Made by a program: the position numbers and the translations under genes. A DNA stretch of 64,000 nucleotides from Hymenopus coronatus (Eukaryota > Arthropoda > Insecta > Mantodea > Hymenopodidae), in NCBI GenBank assembly GCA_030762935.1, contig CM060900.1, positions 374,685,132 to 374,749,131 on the forward strand. Direction: 5' to 3'. Numbering within the stretch: position 1 is the stretch's first letter; each line of letters begins with the position of its first letter. The notes beneath the pieces are model-generated. The model did not search any database. It saw nothing but the letters and a program-made list of their open reading frames with translations, and was not told where the DNA came from. Below are positions 34,899-46,680 of this stretch, one piece after another.

Positions 34899-36214
34899 GC
34901 ATATACCAGAGTGATTATTGGAAGGATATTTATTTTTAGAGCCTGTTGTAAACATGTTTCACTTTGCTTACGCAGAACTAGCACAGCTGCATTATGTTTA
35001 TGGAGTTACTTGGAGAAATGCGAAAAGCGTACGAGAGCTAAGGAGACGTTTACCTCTTCATAGCACCTTTACTGACATACAACAACGGCGGCGAGAAACC
35101 GGGACTTTCTAAAAGCCAGCGTAGCACTCGGGAGTCCGTCCCGCTTTGATGCTTCGTAGCGCTAGGGATCGTGGGTTCGAGTCCCGCCTTGGGCATGGGT
35201 ATTATATGTTTGTGTATATGTGTGTGTTGTAAAAGTAAGAAAACAGTAATCGGAGTCTGATCAGGACTCCAGCACTGTATACCCTACTTTTATTTACCTT
35301 TTTCTTTTTACTTTGTTTTGCCGTATTTTAAAAAAAAAAAAAGTCCAAAGAAATGTAAGAACAGGGGATCTAAAAGAGAAGGTTCTTGACCGGGTCCATT
35401 ATTCTCTGTCCACAAGAATAAGAGCAATAGCGCATGCCGTGCATACAAGCTAGTCTTCGGTTACAAGAATTCTGCGTGAACAGCAATTACACCCATATCA
35501 TCTCACCCGAGTTCATGCACTGGGGCCAAATGACTTTGAACCCCGACTCAAGTGTGTCCAGTGATTTTTTTCATAAACGCAGTGAACGACCAAGATTTCA
35601 TGCAACAATATTGTGGACAGATGGGAACGTTTTCAAGCAAGAGACCGTGTTTAACACACATTAAGTTATACTTAGGCACAGAAAAATCCTAGAGCTATTA
35701 GAGTTCCAAATCACTAACACCGGTTTGCGGTGAGCATTTGGCTGTCATTGTGAATCACACACTCATAGGACCATATTTACTGTCTCCACGTTTGACGGGC
35801 TTCATTTACCTACAATTTTTACATCATACTTTGCCAGAAATTTTGGAAGATGTCCGTTTAGGAATACGCCAGTTTACTTGGTTCCAAGACGATGGGGCAC
35901 CTGTGCATTATTCCGATGATGTAAGGGATTTCCTAAGGGTAATGTATCCTAATCGCTGGATCGGTAGAGGAGTACCAATAACATGGCCAGCAAGCTTGCC
36001 AGGTCTAACTCCTTTGCATTATTTCCTTTGGGGACACATTTATACTTTTGTGTACGAGACTCCGATTAATGGTGAAGAGGAGCTAATGGCCAGAATCTTT
36101 GTAGCATTTGATGCTATTTGTGATAGGCCAGGTATTTTCTAATAACTCGGTAATCATTACTACGACGCTGTCAGATCCGAAGTCCAAAGTCGGCATTTTG
36201 AGCATCTTTTATAA
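34899..36214 (+). pseudogene. Dead mariner-like DDE transposase gene, split by a SINE
   Basis: The conceptual protein has an N-terminal helix-turn-helix region at 34954-35112 with the YTxxELAxLHxVYG...NA pattern of the DUF4817 domain common in insect mariner-like elements. A SINE insertion follows, then a DDE domain. The first catalytic Asp is in LWTDG (about 35610) and the second in FQDDGAP (about 35885). The third, expected in TPLDxFLW, is His (TPLHYFLW), and the preceding PDL is PGL. There is a stop at 35662, a frame change before 35738 and a stop at 36140. The frame then reads on to the usual C-terminal HFEHLL and the old stop at 36212-36214. A left end resembling TATACCAGAGTGATTATTG is at about 34899; I see no right end. 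It cannot encode an active enzyme. Assignment to the superfamily is firm, to a named family is not. Confidence 0.88.
35110..35343 (+). mobile_element. S2 SINE copy inserted in transposase pseudogene
   Basis: It has a class II tRNA-like head with perfect box B (GGGTTCGAGTCCC) and a GTTTGTGTATATGTGTGTG middle. The GGAGTCTGATCAGGACTCC hairpin is also in the 3132-3375 copy, and there is a 13-base poly-A tail at about 35331-35343. It separates the N-terminal domain of the transposase from the DDE domain, so it inserted after the transposon did. Confidence 0.85.
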
Positions 36215-36968
36215 ACATTTACGCACTTATTCAATTCTTATTTTGTTCTTATTTTAACTATGAAGTCTTTTAACAGCAAATATATATTGTATCATTTAAC
36301 ACCGTCTTTTCTCTTTCAAAGTAAAATAATAAAGGTGGAGAAAATTATACCAATTGTAGTAGTAGTAGTAGTATTTGCTTATGGTGTTGACAATAACATG
36401 TACTGTAGATCGACTAAAGGTTTTGATTTCAGAGCCCATGAATTTAGTTTCATATTATTAAATAAAGATTTACAGAGACTTTTGTATTGTTATATTGTTT
36501 AAGATTAAATATATTAACTACTATTATTTCAGAACTCTCACTATACCTTGTAGCAAAAATGTATAGTGACGTTTTTGGTAGAATTTCGTCTAACCAGAAG
36601 GGCTGTCTCAAAAGTTTTAATGGTATTCTAGCTCGATGACCAGACATTTACGGACATACGTTCCTGGTAAGAAAATACTCAATTATAAGCCCTGAATATC
36701 GACTTAAATTTATTCCTGTTTACACCAATTTAAAGTTAGAGCTACTACACCATATCCCAGCTAAAGGAAACAAAGAGAAAGCTTTTCGTGAAAAAACAGT
36801 CAGCTTTAAATCACGGATATTTACTAACAATATCACTGTTGTCTACGTCCTATACTAGTTCTGAACTTAAATATTTTGTTGGTATCAACACTATGAATCA
36901 AGTGAGTGATTCGATAGAAAATACAATGTAACATGCAATGACTATAGTGTTACCCCAAAAAACCATAA
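36215..36968. other. Unassigned sequence with short GTA repeat
   Basis: A (GTA)n run lies at about 36355-36372. A stem of CACTATACCTTG/CAAAAATGTATAGTG type lies at 36539-36568. No gene recognised and no transposon right end found. Confidence 0.45.
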
Positions 36969-36969
36969 A

Positions 36970-37830
36970 AGTCCGATGTGTTCCATTCACATAACTTTCT
37001 CCAACTATTCTGCAAGGTAACTATTCTACAAAAGAACATTCTTTAATCTGAATAATGCTAATCAAGATAAAGACTACCAGAAACTGCCTTCCTAATTCCT
37101 TATAAATAGAAGGGAAATAAAGAAATACACTAGGCTAAAACGACACTTAAATATTTTAAAAGCTGTCGCAATGCGATTGTCATTGAAGTCAGATTTTTTC
37201 TCCATGGCCGGGAGTAAAACGAAAAATATATGAAACGAATGAGGGCTTCTCGATTTAGAAAAATTTCAATATTTTAAAATTGAAACGAGTAACAGGGAAT
37301 AACCCTGAAATGGTTAATTCTCAAAAAATGTTAATAACATAAATTGTCTGTCTTAACGAGATTGCAATTTTTTGTGCTGTAAACCTTTGTCTATTGCTTA
37401 CGGTTTACCAGTTGTGCAAAGGTAATCCAGAATGAAGAGGACTTTAGGGGCTATTCCCGTGAGATTCAGGATAGTATTTTATTTTCCGTGTACTTCTATT
37501 AGAAATACAGCATTTTAATAAATATCGTTAGAGATATTTTTTAGAAAATCGTAAATTTGGGAAATGGTCCTTGTACAGGGTAGTTTGAAGTGAGGGATTT
37601 TCCTAGTGTCGCATCCTTGGAAGATACTGAACTTATATATCTAGTTTGATGTTTAACTGCTTTTATTTTTTAGGCTGTCCACAGACAAACAAGGGGATTT
37701 TTTTTTCTGAGATGCCTTTTTTAATTCAGGGTTCCTCATAATATGTATTTCCGGTGAAATCTCATTATCAATTTTTTGGGTGGGATATACTAACTATATG
37801 CATTTTACATACGTTCTAGAGAAATTACAG
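36970..37830 (+). repeat. Family A repeat, copy 8, full length
   Basis: It begins GTCCGATGTGTTCCATTCAC and ends CGTTCTAGAGAAATTAC. All internal landmarks are in order (AATAGAAGGGAAATAAAG, AGCTGTCGCAATGC, TTACGGTTTACCAG, TAATCCAGAATGAAGAGG, GTCGCATCCTTGG). This is the clearest uninterrupted plus-strand copy for building a consensus. Confidence 0.9.
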
Positions 37831-40135
37831 ATAGTTGGAGTTAAATTTGGTCCTATTAAAAGAAGTAGTAGCTAAGAGTTTTATTTTCCACATTTAAAAA
37901 GTAGCATATTTCCTGTATTGTGTTGTTACAAAGAGTATGGCTACTAGTTTTGAGATATTAAAATGTAATCTCTCAAGAATTTCCATATTTCAAAACAAAG
38001 TTATTTGAAGAAATTTGAGTACATCGTCAGCTATATTTTTCCAAGACCACAAGCATCTCCCTCAACCCCAAGTGCTGTTCCTTTTTTGATTAGACTTACT
38101 CAATAAAGATGAGAAATCACTGTTTTATTTGCCACTCCCAAATCCAAGAGTCGTAATGTCTCTACAAATATTCTAAATCCCACTGCTGTGTCTAAGAATA
38201 TCAATAGAATATTAAATTTGTAATTCTGGTAAGCGTTCTAGCAACTAATTTGTAAATTCTAGTTAGTTTGAACTTAAAAATTGTAGTTAATTAAATAACC
38301 AAAATAAATTTTAAATAAATTAAGATAGTTATATCTTAATTATAGCAAATTTAAGGCATACTAGTGCTACACTATGTGGACGTTTGCTGTGGATTGTTCT
38401 AGTATTTATATCGCACAGACAAAATAACTAGTAAGCGCTAATGCATTATCCCCCTTAAATGTGTTGTAAAACAGTGTTTTCAAGGTTTTATGAATATTAG
38501 ACCTGTACGACCTCCTGCACACTGCGGTATAAAGATTTTATTGTAACACATATTCAATGAGTCAAATAAAAATGTTAAGTCGGCCAAGAGTTCACTAACG
38601 TTCATTACACTGCATCTGAAGCGTGGGTGTGCACATGTGCCATTTCATCAACAGGACGTCTGAAATCCTGCTGAATGTCAGAGTTCACTGTAGCTCTTGC
38701 CCGGGGAAACAATGCGTTTCAAGTGCAAGCTACAAACTAACTAAAAACTCTTTGGGGTCAATATAAGCCCACATTGAATGACACAGCTATCCAAAACTGA
38801 AACATCTTAAAATACCTTTAAATCAAGAAAGAATACAACCATCTTTTAAGATATTGTCATAGCGTTGTCGTATTCATTAGTCATATTTTATAAAATAATT
38901 AGTTCGTTTGGTTAATTTAAAGCATAATATCCTTGACACAATATGAAGAGAATTGAATACTCCAGCAGACGGAGCACCCAAACGGACTTAAAAGGCTTAC
39001 TTTGAGATGAATAACCTGTAAAACGCTTGTTTTGAGAGGGTAACACTTTTGAATATTAACAACTACTTTATAATTGGTTTATTTGACAGTAATTGAAGCA
39101 CAAGATTTTATTTTCAAAATCACTTAGAAAATAAGTATATATAGTAATAATTTACGTTAAGCTGGTATATGAAATTATAGTTTGTGGGAGAGTTCTAACC
39201 TAGATTTCCTTGAATCTTAAACTTCACCCCATGCTTCCATACCTCCATGCTCCCCTGTGAATTGATACAAAAGTTTAGGAGATTGGAGTTGTTGACACAG
39301 TTCAGTTGTATGTTCCCATACTTTTATTTTATGTAAATGCCTATTATAATGTTTATAGGAGATTTAGACAGTAAAAACAAAAAAACTTAATGAGCACATA
39401 AAACCATTGTTATATTTGTACATAAAACCACTTTAAAATGGCGTGTGCCTTTTATTTTTATTTTTGGTAATGAAAATTGCTATAAATCTGCTGTATTTCC
39501 CAAAACATGTGCGCTCAGATAAAAGCTTAATTAAATTCTGTGTAATACATCTGCCAGCAAGGTAAAAAACAAAAACATAACAGGTGTACATCACCTGAGG
39601 ACATTTTAAATCATTTGTTATATTACCCCAACTGAAAATATTCAACAACTGGAAACTGGAACAAGATATTAGGTATACATAAGAGGGGACCATCTCCCGC
39701 GCTGCTATCTACGTGAGTTGTGTTGCAGCTACTACCCCCAGGAGGAAACGATGAAGTGAAGAGTGCAATAGGAGGCTACAGGCCACAGGCAGACAGACAA
39801 CAAATACCTGAGCAAGTCCCTAATAATTTCTAGCTCGAAAAGCTGTTCTACTACTGGAACTGCACAGGATAAGTGCTGAAATACCCTTTAATCAAGCTAC
39901 TCTTTAGCGTTCTTGAGGAGTATACTTTTCTTGGAGCAGGAGCTTTGTATTGAAAATATTTAAATATGTGATTATATTTAACTAAGTTATATTACAGTAT
40001 TTTAATTACATGTAATGTAGCTTCCTTTATTTATTTATTTATTTTAGAAATTTGTGAAATAATGCTCATATAAATCCTGGGTTTCACAGAGCCGAAGGCC
40101 TATTCATATTTGTGTTTTTACGAAGGAAAGGAATC

Positions 40136-40169
<34 letters not shown>

Positions 40170-41128
40170 ACATATCTACGAAGTTCACTCAATTTGCACC
40201 TTCCAACCTTGCGTTTCTTACACACCTGTGATGCGCGTAAGTTCTGTTAAAGCTAATTAACGTATTATTGTGAATTTTAGGCCTCTCTCATTTTGTCTAA
40301 ACTATTACGTTGTGCGAGAAAATAAAGTATTTTAATACCTAAGTTAAACCTTTATTGAACTTACAAAAATAAAATTAACAAACAATCTGTGCGCTAATAT
40401 AAACTTCTACTCCACTGAAATAAAATGAACTCAAATAGTTTAAAAAACTCATTTTAAGATAATGTATATACTTGGTGTCAAAATAACTATTTTTAAGATT
40501 AAATTGTTTTTTCAGAAAACTCAGACTTATTGCAAGACTATTGGATATTATTAAAAACGTATGTGAATATCCTTGATTATTTCAAACTTAACTTTGGGTA
40601 AATAAAGTATACAAACAATGAACATCTTATGTGAACAAAGAAACGCAGCTGTAATAACATTTTAGATTAAGGCAATCCAGATCTGAAATGTTACAGAAAT
40701 GGTAACTTTTGAAAATGCAATCTGCTTTACTATAATAGCAATTTAAAAACATTGACCGGTTTAAAACACCTTTCAAATTTAGCGTTCATATACAGCTTAA
40801 CATCAATTATTTGTTTGAAATATGAAGGATACGATTATGGTGACCTATAACCCCGATTATTTACATATTAATTATTAACTTTCGATTCACACATCAGCAA
40901 CAAGTGAGAGAAGAAGAGAATCTCATTGAGGCAATTCTTTCAAAGATTTTCAAGGGAAAACAAGGCGTTTGGTTACACTTAAGTAACAAAAATATAACTC
41001 TTGGCTTCCTGTTGTCCCAGAAAAGAAAGATAGCTTACTATTTTTGAAATGTTCAACAACAAGCTGCGTATTGTATAACTCAATCTAGTTCGATTCAAGG
41101 AAGTTCAAAGATTGCTTTGAGTCACTTG
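37831..41128. other. Unassigned A+T-rich sequence, poly-A run at 40138-40167
   Basis: About 3.3 kb with no recognised gene. An uninterrupted run of 30 A lies at 40138-40167, possibly the tail of a retroposed sequence whose body I cannot identify. An 86-codon minus frame at 39433-39693 has no known domain. Confidence 0.4.
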
Positions 41129-41129
41129 C

Positions 41130-41598
41130 TTATACCTTCTCTAGCACATATGTACAATGTAAAAGTAGGTAGTGAAGGTATAGAGTTTCCCCCCAACAAT
41201 TGTATTACCCGGTAAATACATGTTTTAACGTCCCATGAATTAAAAATTAGAGAAAAATGTACGTGTGTATGTTTGGGTGTGTGCGTGTGAGCGGGTGTGG
41301 ACAGTAAAATTCAAAAAACAAAAAGTCACACACAACACGAATACTTTCAAGAAAATCCCACCCAACTACCGTTCACATGGAACATTTTTTGAAAATTTTA
41401 ATGGTGTCAACGCTGAAGATTTTGATCAAAATACCAAATATTTAAAAATTTACATGACAAATAACATGAATATCTTGACATTTTTGGGAATAGCCGCTGA
41501 AAACCTCTACATTCTGGATGAATTTTGTATAATCAGTAAACTGAAAGAGATAAACAAAAACTTACTACTAAAAAGTCAGATCTCGTCAAAACACAACA

Positions 41599-41629
<31 letters not shown>

Positions 41630-41983
41630 CTGTCCACTTGCTAGGTATTCTATATTATTAGTTTCAAGTTTAAACTACTTAAAATGTTTTCAAACAGGAA
41701 GTTATTTTTGTTTCTTATCTCTCCTGCTTTACCCCTGGTCATGTAAAGAGAATCTGATTTTAAATGTTTCACATAGTCACCAGCTTTTAAGGGATTTGAC
41801 TACCACTTTAGCCTTGTGTATACCCTTACTTCCGTTCTACTTACGAGGAAGCAAGCAATAAGATTATTTCTGATAAAGTTTATCTCGATTAACCTTATGC
41901 AGATAAAGAAATAGTATTTTCTAACAATATTTTCTTAGTGGAAAACATAGTGAAGGTCATGTGAATCGGATTTTTTTAACATA
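41130..41983 (-). repeat. Family A repeat, copy 9
   Basis: A reverse copy from the hairpin end (ACCTTCTCTAGCACATATG) to GTGAAGGTCATGTGAATCGG. A run of 27 T (41599-41625) has expanded at a position where other copies have only a short T/A run. A 120-codon plus frame (41265-41627) crosses it and is not conserved in other copies. Confidence 0.85.
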
Positions 41984-41984
41984 C

Positions 41985-42846
41985 TCTTGCGCGCATGTAG
42001 GTACAATATACACAGTAGATAGAGAAGGTGTTGTACCCGAGAATTCAATACCGTTATTAACCGGAAATACATGTTTTGAGAACCCTGGAAACTAAAAAAA
42101 AAACATTTTTAGAAAAAGCTCTGTGTGTGTGTGTGAACAGCATACCTCTCAAACAGAAGGTCAAAATACCAATCGTGGTATTTAAATTTAGAAATTTCTA
42201 GGGATGCAACACGAAGATTTGCAAGAAAATTTTCTCACTCCAAACTAACTTTTGCATTGAAAATTTTTCAAAGTTTTCGATTTTTTTCTTAAATATCTGA
42301 CTATTTTGAGTAAAATACCGTATATTAATGCTTATTTGCATGAAAAATCAAATGCATATTCGAATTTCCTGTGAATAGCCTCTGAAGTTGACTTTATTCA
42401 GGATGACTTTTGCATAACTGGTAAATCGTAAGACACAGAAAAAAACTTACTTAACAGAAAATTTAGATTTCATTAAAGCACAAATATATGTCACTTAGGT
42501 ACTTTTTTATGTTAACCTTTTCCAAGTTATTCCTTGTTATTGGTTTCAATGTTGCAATATTAATGCTTTTCTCAAACGAGAAGCTTCCATTCGTTTTACA
42601 TATATTTTGTTTTGCTTCTGGCCATGCCAAGACAACTTTGCCTCACATAGCGATCAGCCTTGAAAGGATTTGGCTGTTGCTTTAACCAGTGTATTCCCTC
42701 ATTTCCCTTCTACTTACAAGGAAGGAAGTAATCCGACCATTTCTGTACAGATAAGCATGATGCAGATAAAAGCATAATCTTTTAACATATCAGTTAGCTT
42801 GCAGAACAGGTAGAGAAACTCATGTGAATGAAACACATTAGATTTT
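41985..42846 (-). repeat. Family A repeat, copy 10, full length
   Basis: It follows copy 9 directly in the same orientation. It opens with GTAGATAGAGAAGGTGTTG and closes with GGTAGAGAAACTCATGTGAATGAAACACAT, a clear match to the inverted end. It forms a head-to-tail dimer with copy 9. Confidence 0.88.
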
Positions 42847-43370
42847 TAAATTGTTATTTTAAAAACGGAATCTAAATTCTGAGTAATATGAAGTAAAGTA
42901 ATTAAAATGCATGATTAGATTCCAGCGTACATTTTACAACTTATACTTTGGTAATGATTTGAAGTCCCTACAGTAACTACGACCATAACATAATAGCAAT
43001 CTTTTAATGCGCATATCATATGTTTGCTATCTGCAGCTGAGTTTCCAAAGCCCACTCTAAGTAGTCAAATTTGTGTTCTGTGCGTCGTTAACAGCGAATG
43101 TTGCTCAGCTACTGGATTATATTTCCGTTGTGTTTATAGCACAGCACAGGTATGAATAAAATAACACTGTAATAGATTCCATGCCGTATTCCTATCCACC
43201 ATTGCCTAAAGATGATCCAAATCTATTAGCCATAAGCTAATCATTAAAATCATGTGCTTCATTCCAACAATAATTATTTCATATCTTCTATTTTCACACA
43301 AATATAATTTGTTAATCTTGGTAATATGTAGTATATTCATATGGCATATACTTCGTATTACTAACGAACG
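42847..43370. other. Unassigned sequence
   Basis: Nothing recognised. Confidence 0.4.
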
Positions 43371-43374
43371 GAAA

Positions 43375-43765
43375 GGCTTAGACGGTTTTATCTGTAGCCA
43401 GCATTCGGAAGGTCGCCGGTTCGCTTCCCGTGGCTGGCCTACTTGATCCATGGGGTTTTTCGGCGTTTCCTAGGTGAATGCTGGGTAGGCTTCTTTCATC
43501 CACCGAATTTCGTGTCCCTCCATGCTGTTTCCACTGTCATTTCACTCCTCCTTCATTCCGTTGGTATCTTTCAGGTTTGGAAGTGTCGGCTGTGGTCCTC
43601 GGTGCGGCGTGGTAGGGAAAGATAGTCTTCCTGTAGTCTGTACCATACATGGACATTCATCACCCCGCGTGTCAAACGACTTGCAACCCTATCCCTTTAC
43701 ATATAATAAAGTGTGCAACCAGTAGTGGAACACTGCTGTACGCAAATCATGAATTACGTATCTAT
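43375..43765 (+). repeat. S7 SINE-like element
   Basis: A box-B-like CGCCGGTTCGCTTCCC lies at about 43413-43430 in a tRNA-like context. A T/C-rich body follows, then a 3' part of about 130 bases (GTCTGTACCATACATGG, CGTGTCAAACGACTTGCAACCC, ATCCCTTTACA, GTGGAACACTGCTGTACG). That 3' part recurs at 48148-48295. The head is degenerate, so the class is an inference. Confidence 0.6.
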
Positions 43766-43811
43766 TCCGTTACTTTTACAACAATTCTGCAGCACAAATT
43801 TTTCTCGTCGC

Positions 43812-44129
43812 TTAGACGCAAATGCTGCACACTGTACATTTCCAGTTGAAAACTGACTGGCCTGTCTTGCAGCCCTGCTTTATATAGCTGTCGATGTTGT
43901 CAACAGAAATTTTCAGAGAAAGCATTCTCGCCATATCCACTGCGCCCAGGTGTTGCATTCCAAGACTTTGGAGTGCTATCGCTGCTCTTGCCGGGTTACA
44001 TTTACGGCCCCTGAGATATTGCATGCGGCTACTTAAAGGAAGCCAACCGCACACGTGCAACAGTAAAGGTATAGGATTTCCAAAGCAAATCTCTAACACA
44101 GGTGCGGCGATTATGGGCCAGCAAAGCAA
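43812..44129 (-). CDS. Hypothetical 105-codon frame, probably not coding
   Basis: It starts at an ATG (44129) and ends at 43812. The deduced product starts MLCWPIIAAP and has a hydrophobic start, a basic stretch (RGRKCNPARAA) and a Cys-rich end (KCTVCSICV). No family is recognised. It overlaps an open frame on the other strand, and a TATA/initiator pair on this strand lies inside its 3' part, so a coding role is doubtful. Confidence 0.15.
   Translation of the reverse strand: MLCWPIIAAPVLEICFGNPIPLLLHVCGWLPLSSRMQYLRGRKCNPARAAIALQSLGMQHLGAVDMARMLSLKISVDNIDSYIKQGCKTGQSVFNWKCTVCSICV
43851..43886 (-). promoter_or_regulatory. Candidate core promoter: TATA box plus arthropod initiator
   Basis: On the minus strand TATATAAAG (43886-43878) is followed by TCAGTT (43856-43851). 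This matches the arthropod initiator TCAKTY, with the initiator A at 43854. The TATA box therefore starts at -32, the expected distance. No transcript or gene downstream (towards lower coordinates) is recognised. Such pairs occur in genes and in LTR retroelements. Confidence 0.35.
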
Positions 44130-44403
44130 AGAATGGGAGGTAATTGGTAGCTCACTTCAAAACCATTTAAATAACCATGGGCATACTTCGATAGGGGGAG
44201 CACTGTATACTCTAGAACTAGGAACGCAAGAGAGGGCTGTGAATCCTGTGATTATTACTCTGTGTACTGAAGCAGTAGTCTTCCACGTAATATGTGATAT
44301 TTCATGTTTTCATTTCTGGATTAAAGTTTCCGATAATCGTAATGGACAAAGAAATGAACGAGTGCCTAACACAAATATACAAAAGCACAGCGATTTTTTA
44401 TAG
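43894..44403 (+). CDS. Hypothetical 169-codon frame, longest in the window
   Basis: An ATG-started frame ending at 44403. The deduced product starts MLSTEIFRES and has no signal peptide, membrane segment or known motif that I can see. It runs into the S4b SINE at its 3' end, where its stop lies, and overlaps the minus-strand frame at 43812-44129. It is likely chance in a G+C-richer patch, but it is the longest uninterrupted frame here. Confidence 0.15.
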   Translation: MLSTEIFRESILAISTAPRCCIPRLWSAIAALAGLHLRPLRYCMRLLKGSQPHTCNSKGIGFPKQISNTGAAIMGQQSKEWEVIGSSLQNHLNNHGHTSIGGALYTLELGTQERAVNPVIITLCTEAVVFHVICDISCFHFWIKVSDNRNGQRNERVPNTNIQKHSDFL

Positions 44404-44572
44404 TGTTTAACGCCCACTTTTACTACTTGTGGCACCGCAGGCAATGGCACTGATGATACATGGAGTGAAGTTAAGCACTGGTGGAATGTGATGGCGGGGG
44501 AAACCAGTGAACCCGGAGAAAACCCATCCCTGCGCCACTTTTTCCACCAAAAATCTCACATTCGTTCAGCAC
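44401..44572 (-). repeat. S4b SINE copy
   Basis: In reverse it holds TGTGAGATTTTTGGTGG, TTTCTCCGGGTTCACTGG, CCCCCGCCATCACATTCC, GCCATTGCCTGCGGTGCC and the AAGTAGTAAAAGTGGGCGTT tail. It is collinear with 9680-9905 and lacks the box-B head. Confidence 0.75.
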
Positions 44573-45095
44573 ATTGATGTTTTGGCAAATAGGAAGTGGG
44601 AATGTATCAGCCTATCAAAAGAAGAAGGTTAGCCATGTTATTCATTATTATAAATTTAGGACCATGAACGCGTACCAACTTACAATTTCAAAGAGAAATC
44701 GTTAGCAGATCCTTTATTGCGTTCACTGTTTTGAATATTACTGATTGAAATTTCTAACTACTAACTTAATAATGGGCATTTTGGCTGAAATTTACCATTT
44801 ATTTCCACGGTATAAGAACACTAATCTGTATTTATATAATTTAAATTTTTATTAGGACTTATTACAAAATAAGTTAACACAAATTGTGACAAATGATGGT
44901 GGAAAGTAGACCGATAATCTATGACTATATGTGAAGAAAACGTAATAATGTGAGTTAAAAAGGCGGAAGTTTAAAATGGAAACGTTCATGGAATCACAGG
45001 TTTTTGTAAAGTAAACTGCAAAGAACATATACGATGATACAGTGATGAAAGTAAGCCGTTGAGCCTGCAAAAAGACTTATGTAGTCGCTCGTGGT
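44573..45095. other. Unassigned A+T-rich sequence
   Basis: Nothing recognised. Confidence 0.4.
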
Positions 45096-45099
45096 TTAT

Positions 45100-45645
45100 T
45101 TAAAATGTGTCAATTTTTTTAAAATAATAGCCATAATTCGCAACGCTAAGTTTAAAGAGGTACCGAGTTCTTATGCAAAGTCAGCGTTTACTTCCTGTAC
45201 TATACACATAAATACTGCAGTCCATTCAAAAATGTTCAACAAAATTTCCCTACACTCAAAGATTGATCTAACCCTACTGAATAAAATACCATATATTAAA
45301 AATGTGTATCTTTAATTTTCGGAAAATAGCCTGTGAATTTCTCACAATTTGGAATTAATTTTATATAGTGCTGTATTACTGGTAAATGTTAAGTGATAAC
45401 GTACTGCTTACAAAATGTATATGTATTTAAACCACACAATTTATTTACAATAACACGCTGTGGCATCAGCCACTTCCGGGATTTCCATTATTAATGTTTC
45501 AATTTGTTCGATATTTTGTCATTCTTTCAAAGAGCTATTGGTTCTCATGATTGCATGGAAAGAGTATGTAAGATTAAAGCCAGCATATAGCGTTCAATTC
45601 TTAAACATTTGATATCACTATTCCCTTTGTATCTACCTAAATAAC
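45100..45645 (-). repeat. Family A repeat, old diverged copy
   Basis: Weak but ordered similarity to reversed family A: AATAAAATACCATATATTAA, ACTGGTAAATGTTAAGTGAT, ACCACACAATTTAT, ATTTCCATTATTAATGTTTCAA and TATTCCCTTTGTATCTACC. Both ends are unrecognisable. It is clearly more diverged than the other copies. Confidence 0.55.
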
Positions 45646-45737
45646 GAAATGGTAGTATAGCTACCAAACAAGTTGTTTGTCATATTCTGACGATTTCTCG
45701 TCTGCATGTAAACTCTGTAGCTCTGAAGTGCCGAGTC

Positions 45738-46027
45738 GCCCTCCGTGGTGTAATGGTTACCAAGTTAACTTCACATACTCCAGGACGTGGGTTCAAACCA
45801 GGTGGAGGACGATAGATTTTTTTCGGGTGTAAAAATCGTTAGCATGACTTCTTTCGGAAGGGAAGTAAAGCCGTGTCGTAGATTTACGGCACGTAAAAGA
45901 ACCTCAAGCCTGATAGAGAGACCTCAGAGCAAAATTAAGCGGTCTTTCACACCTAATATAGAATGGGACGCTGAGAACCACTGCAGTTAAAGAGCGTCCA
46001 TAAATAAAACACCATTTCATTTCATTT
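45738..46027 (+). mobile_element. S3 SINE copy 3, full length
   Basis: From GCCCTCCGTGGTGTAATGG with box B (GGGTTCAAACCAGG) through TTCGGAAGGGAAGTAAAGCC and ACGTAAAAGAACCTCAAGCC to GAGCGTCCATAAATAAA and a (ATTTC)n tail. This is the best-preserved S3 copy. A 67-codon frame inside it is SINE sequence. Confidence 0.9.
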
Positions 46028-46513
46028 CTGAAGAGGCATTGTGGGGCTTGTATTTCCTATCTCGCACTGCCCGTATCTGTTTCAATCACAACCTAACGAA
46101 GCTCTTTTTTCGGGATTTTTCGTTTGTTCCTTTGAGAAAACATTGGGTAGCCATTATTTTTGTAATCTCCAGTTCAATGCGAGTTTCAATCGTTGTGTGA
46201 TTATTTGAACGCTATACGTTGTAAAAGTAAGGAAAAGTTTCAGAGCGGTAGAGGAGCAGTGTGAGAAAGCAAAAGAAACAGGCAGAACATTGTTGTGAAC
46301 AAATATTAATAAACAAGGTATACATATTTTAAAAATTCTTGTTTAGTAAATGAGTATCCTATGAGATTTTTGTTATTTACTTACCGTTTAAAGGGTTCAC
46401 AAAGTGTTTTATTTTAGTGATTTTGGTAAAAAATGTTCATTCTTTTATTTTTATGCCAAAATGCTTAAACTACAAATATACAGTGGTGATGTAGTTCAAT
46501 AGCCGTGGCAGAG
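46028..46513. other. Unassigned A+T-rich sequence
   Basis: Nothing recognised, though repeat family D may extend leftwards into 46370-46513. Confidence 0.4.
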
Positions 46514-46680
46514 GTAGCTAATTAAATCGAATAAATTCATTAATATATCCAGAATGAAACGACATATTTTAATAGAACTTGGTAGGAATACTTTTTTGTT
46601 AGTATTTACACAAATATTAAGCTCTAGCTTTAATACTTTAGAAAATCACATTTATTACTTCGGTGTTCCCTTAACCGTTT
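46514..46680 (+). repeat. Dispersed repeat family D, copy 1
   Basis: It shares with 59003-59172 the blocks TAGCTAATTAAATCGA, TAAATT-ATTAATATATCC, AGAATGAAA, ACTTGGTA, CTTTAATA-TTTAG and AAATCACA in the same order. Its nature is unknown. Confidence 0.65.

Noticed and set aside
40138..40167. Poly-A tail of a retrogene or LINE
   Set aside because: No body with box A/B, reverse transcriptase motifs or gene similarity could be read upstream, so only the run itself is reported.
41265..41627. 120-codon plus-strand frame
   Set aside because: It lies wholly inside a reversed family A copy and ends in a T run; other family A copies are not open in this frame.
43894..44403. A host gene, from the longest frame in the window
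   Set aside because: No motif or homologue recognised, overlap with an antisense frame, and a stop codon inside a SINE; kept only as a low-confidence entry.
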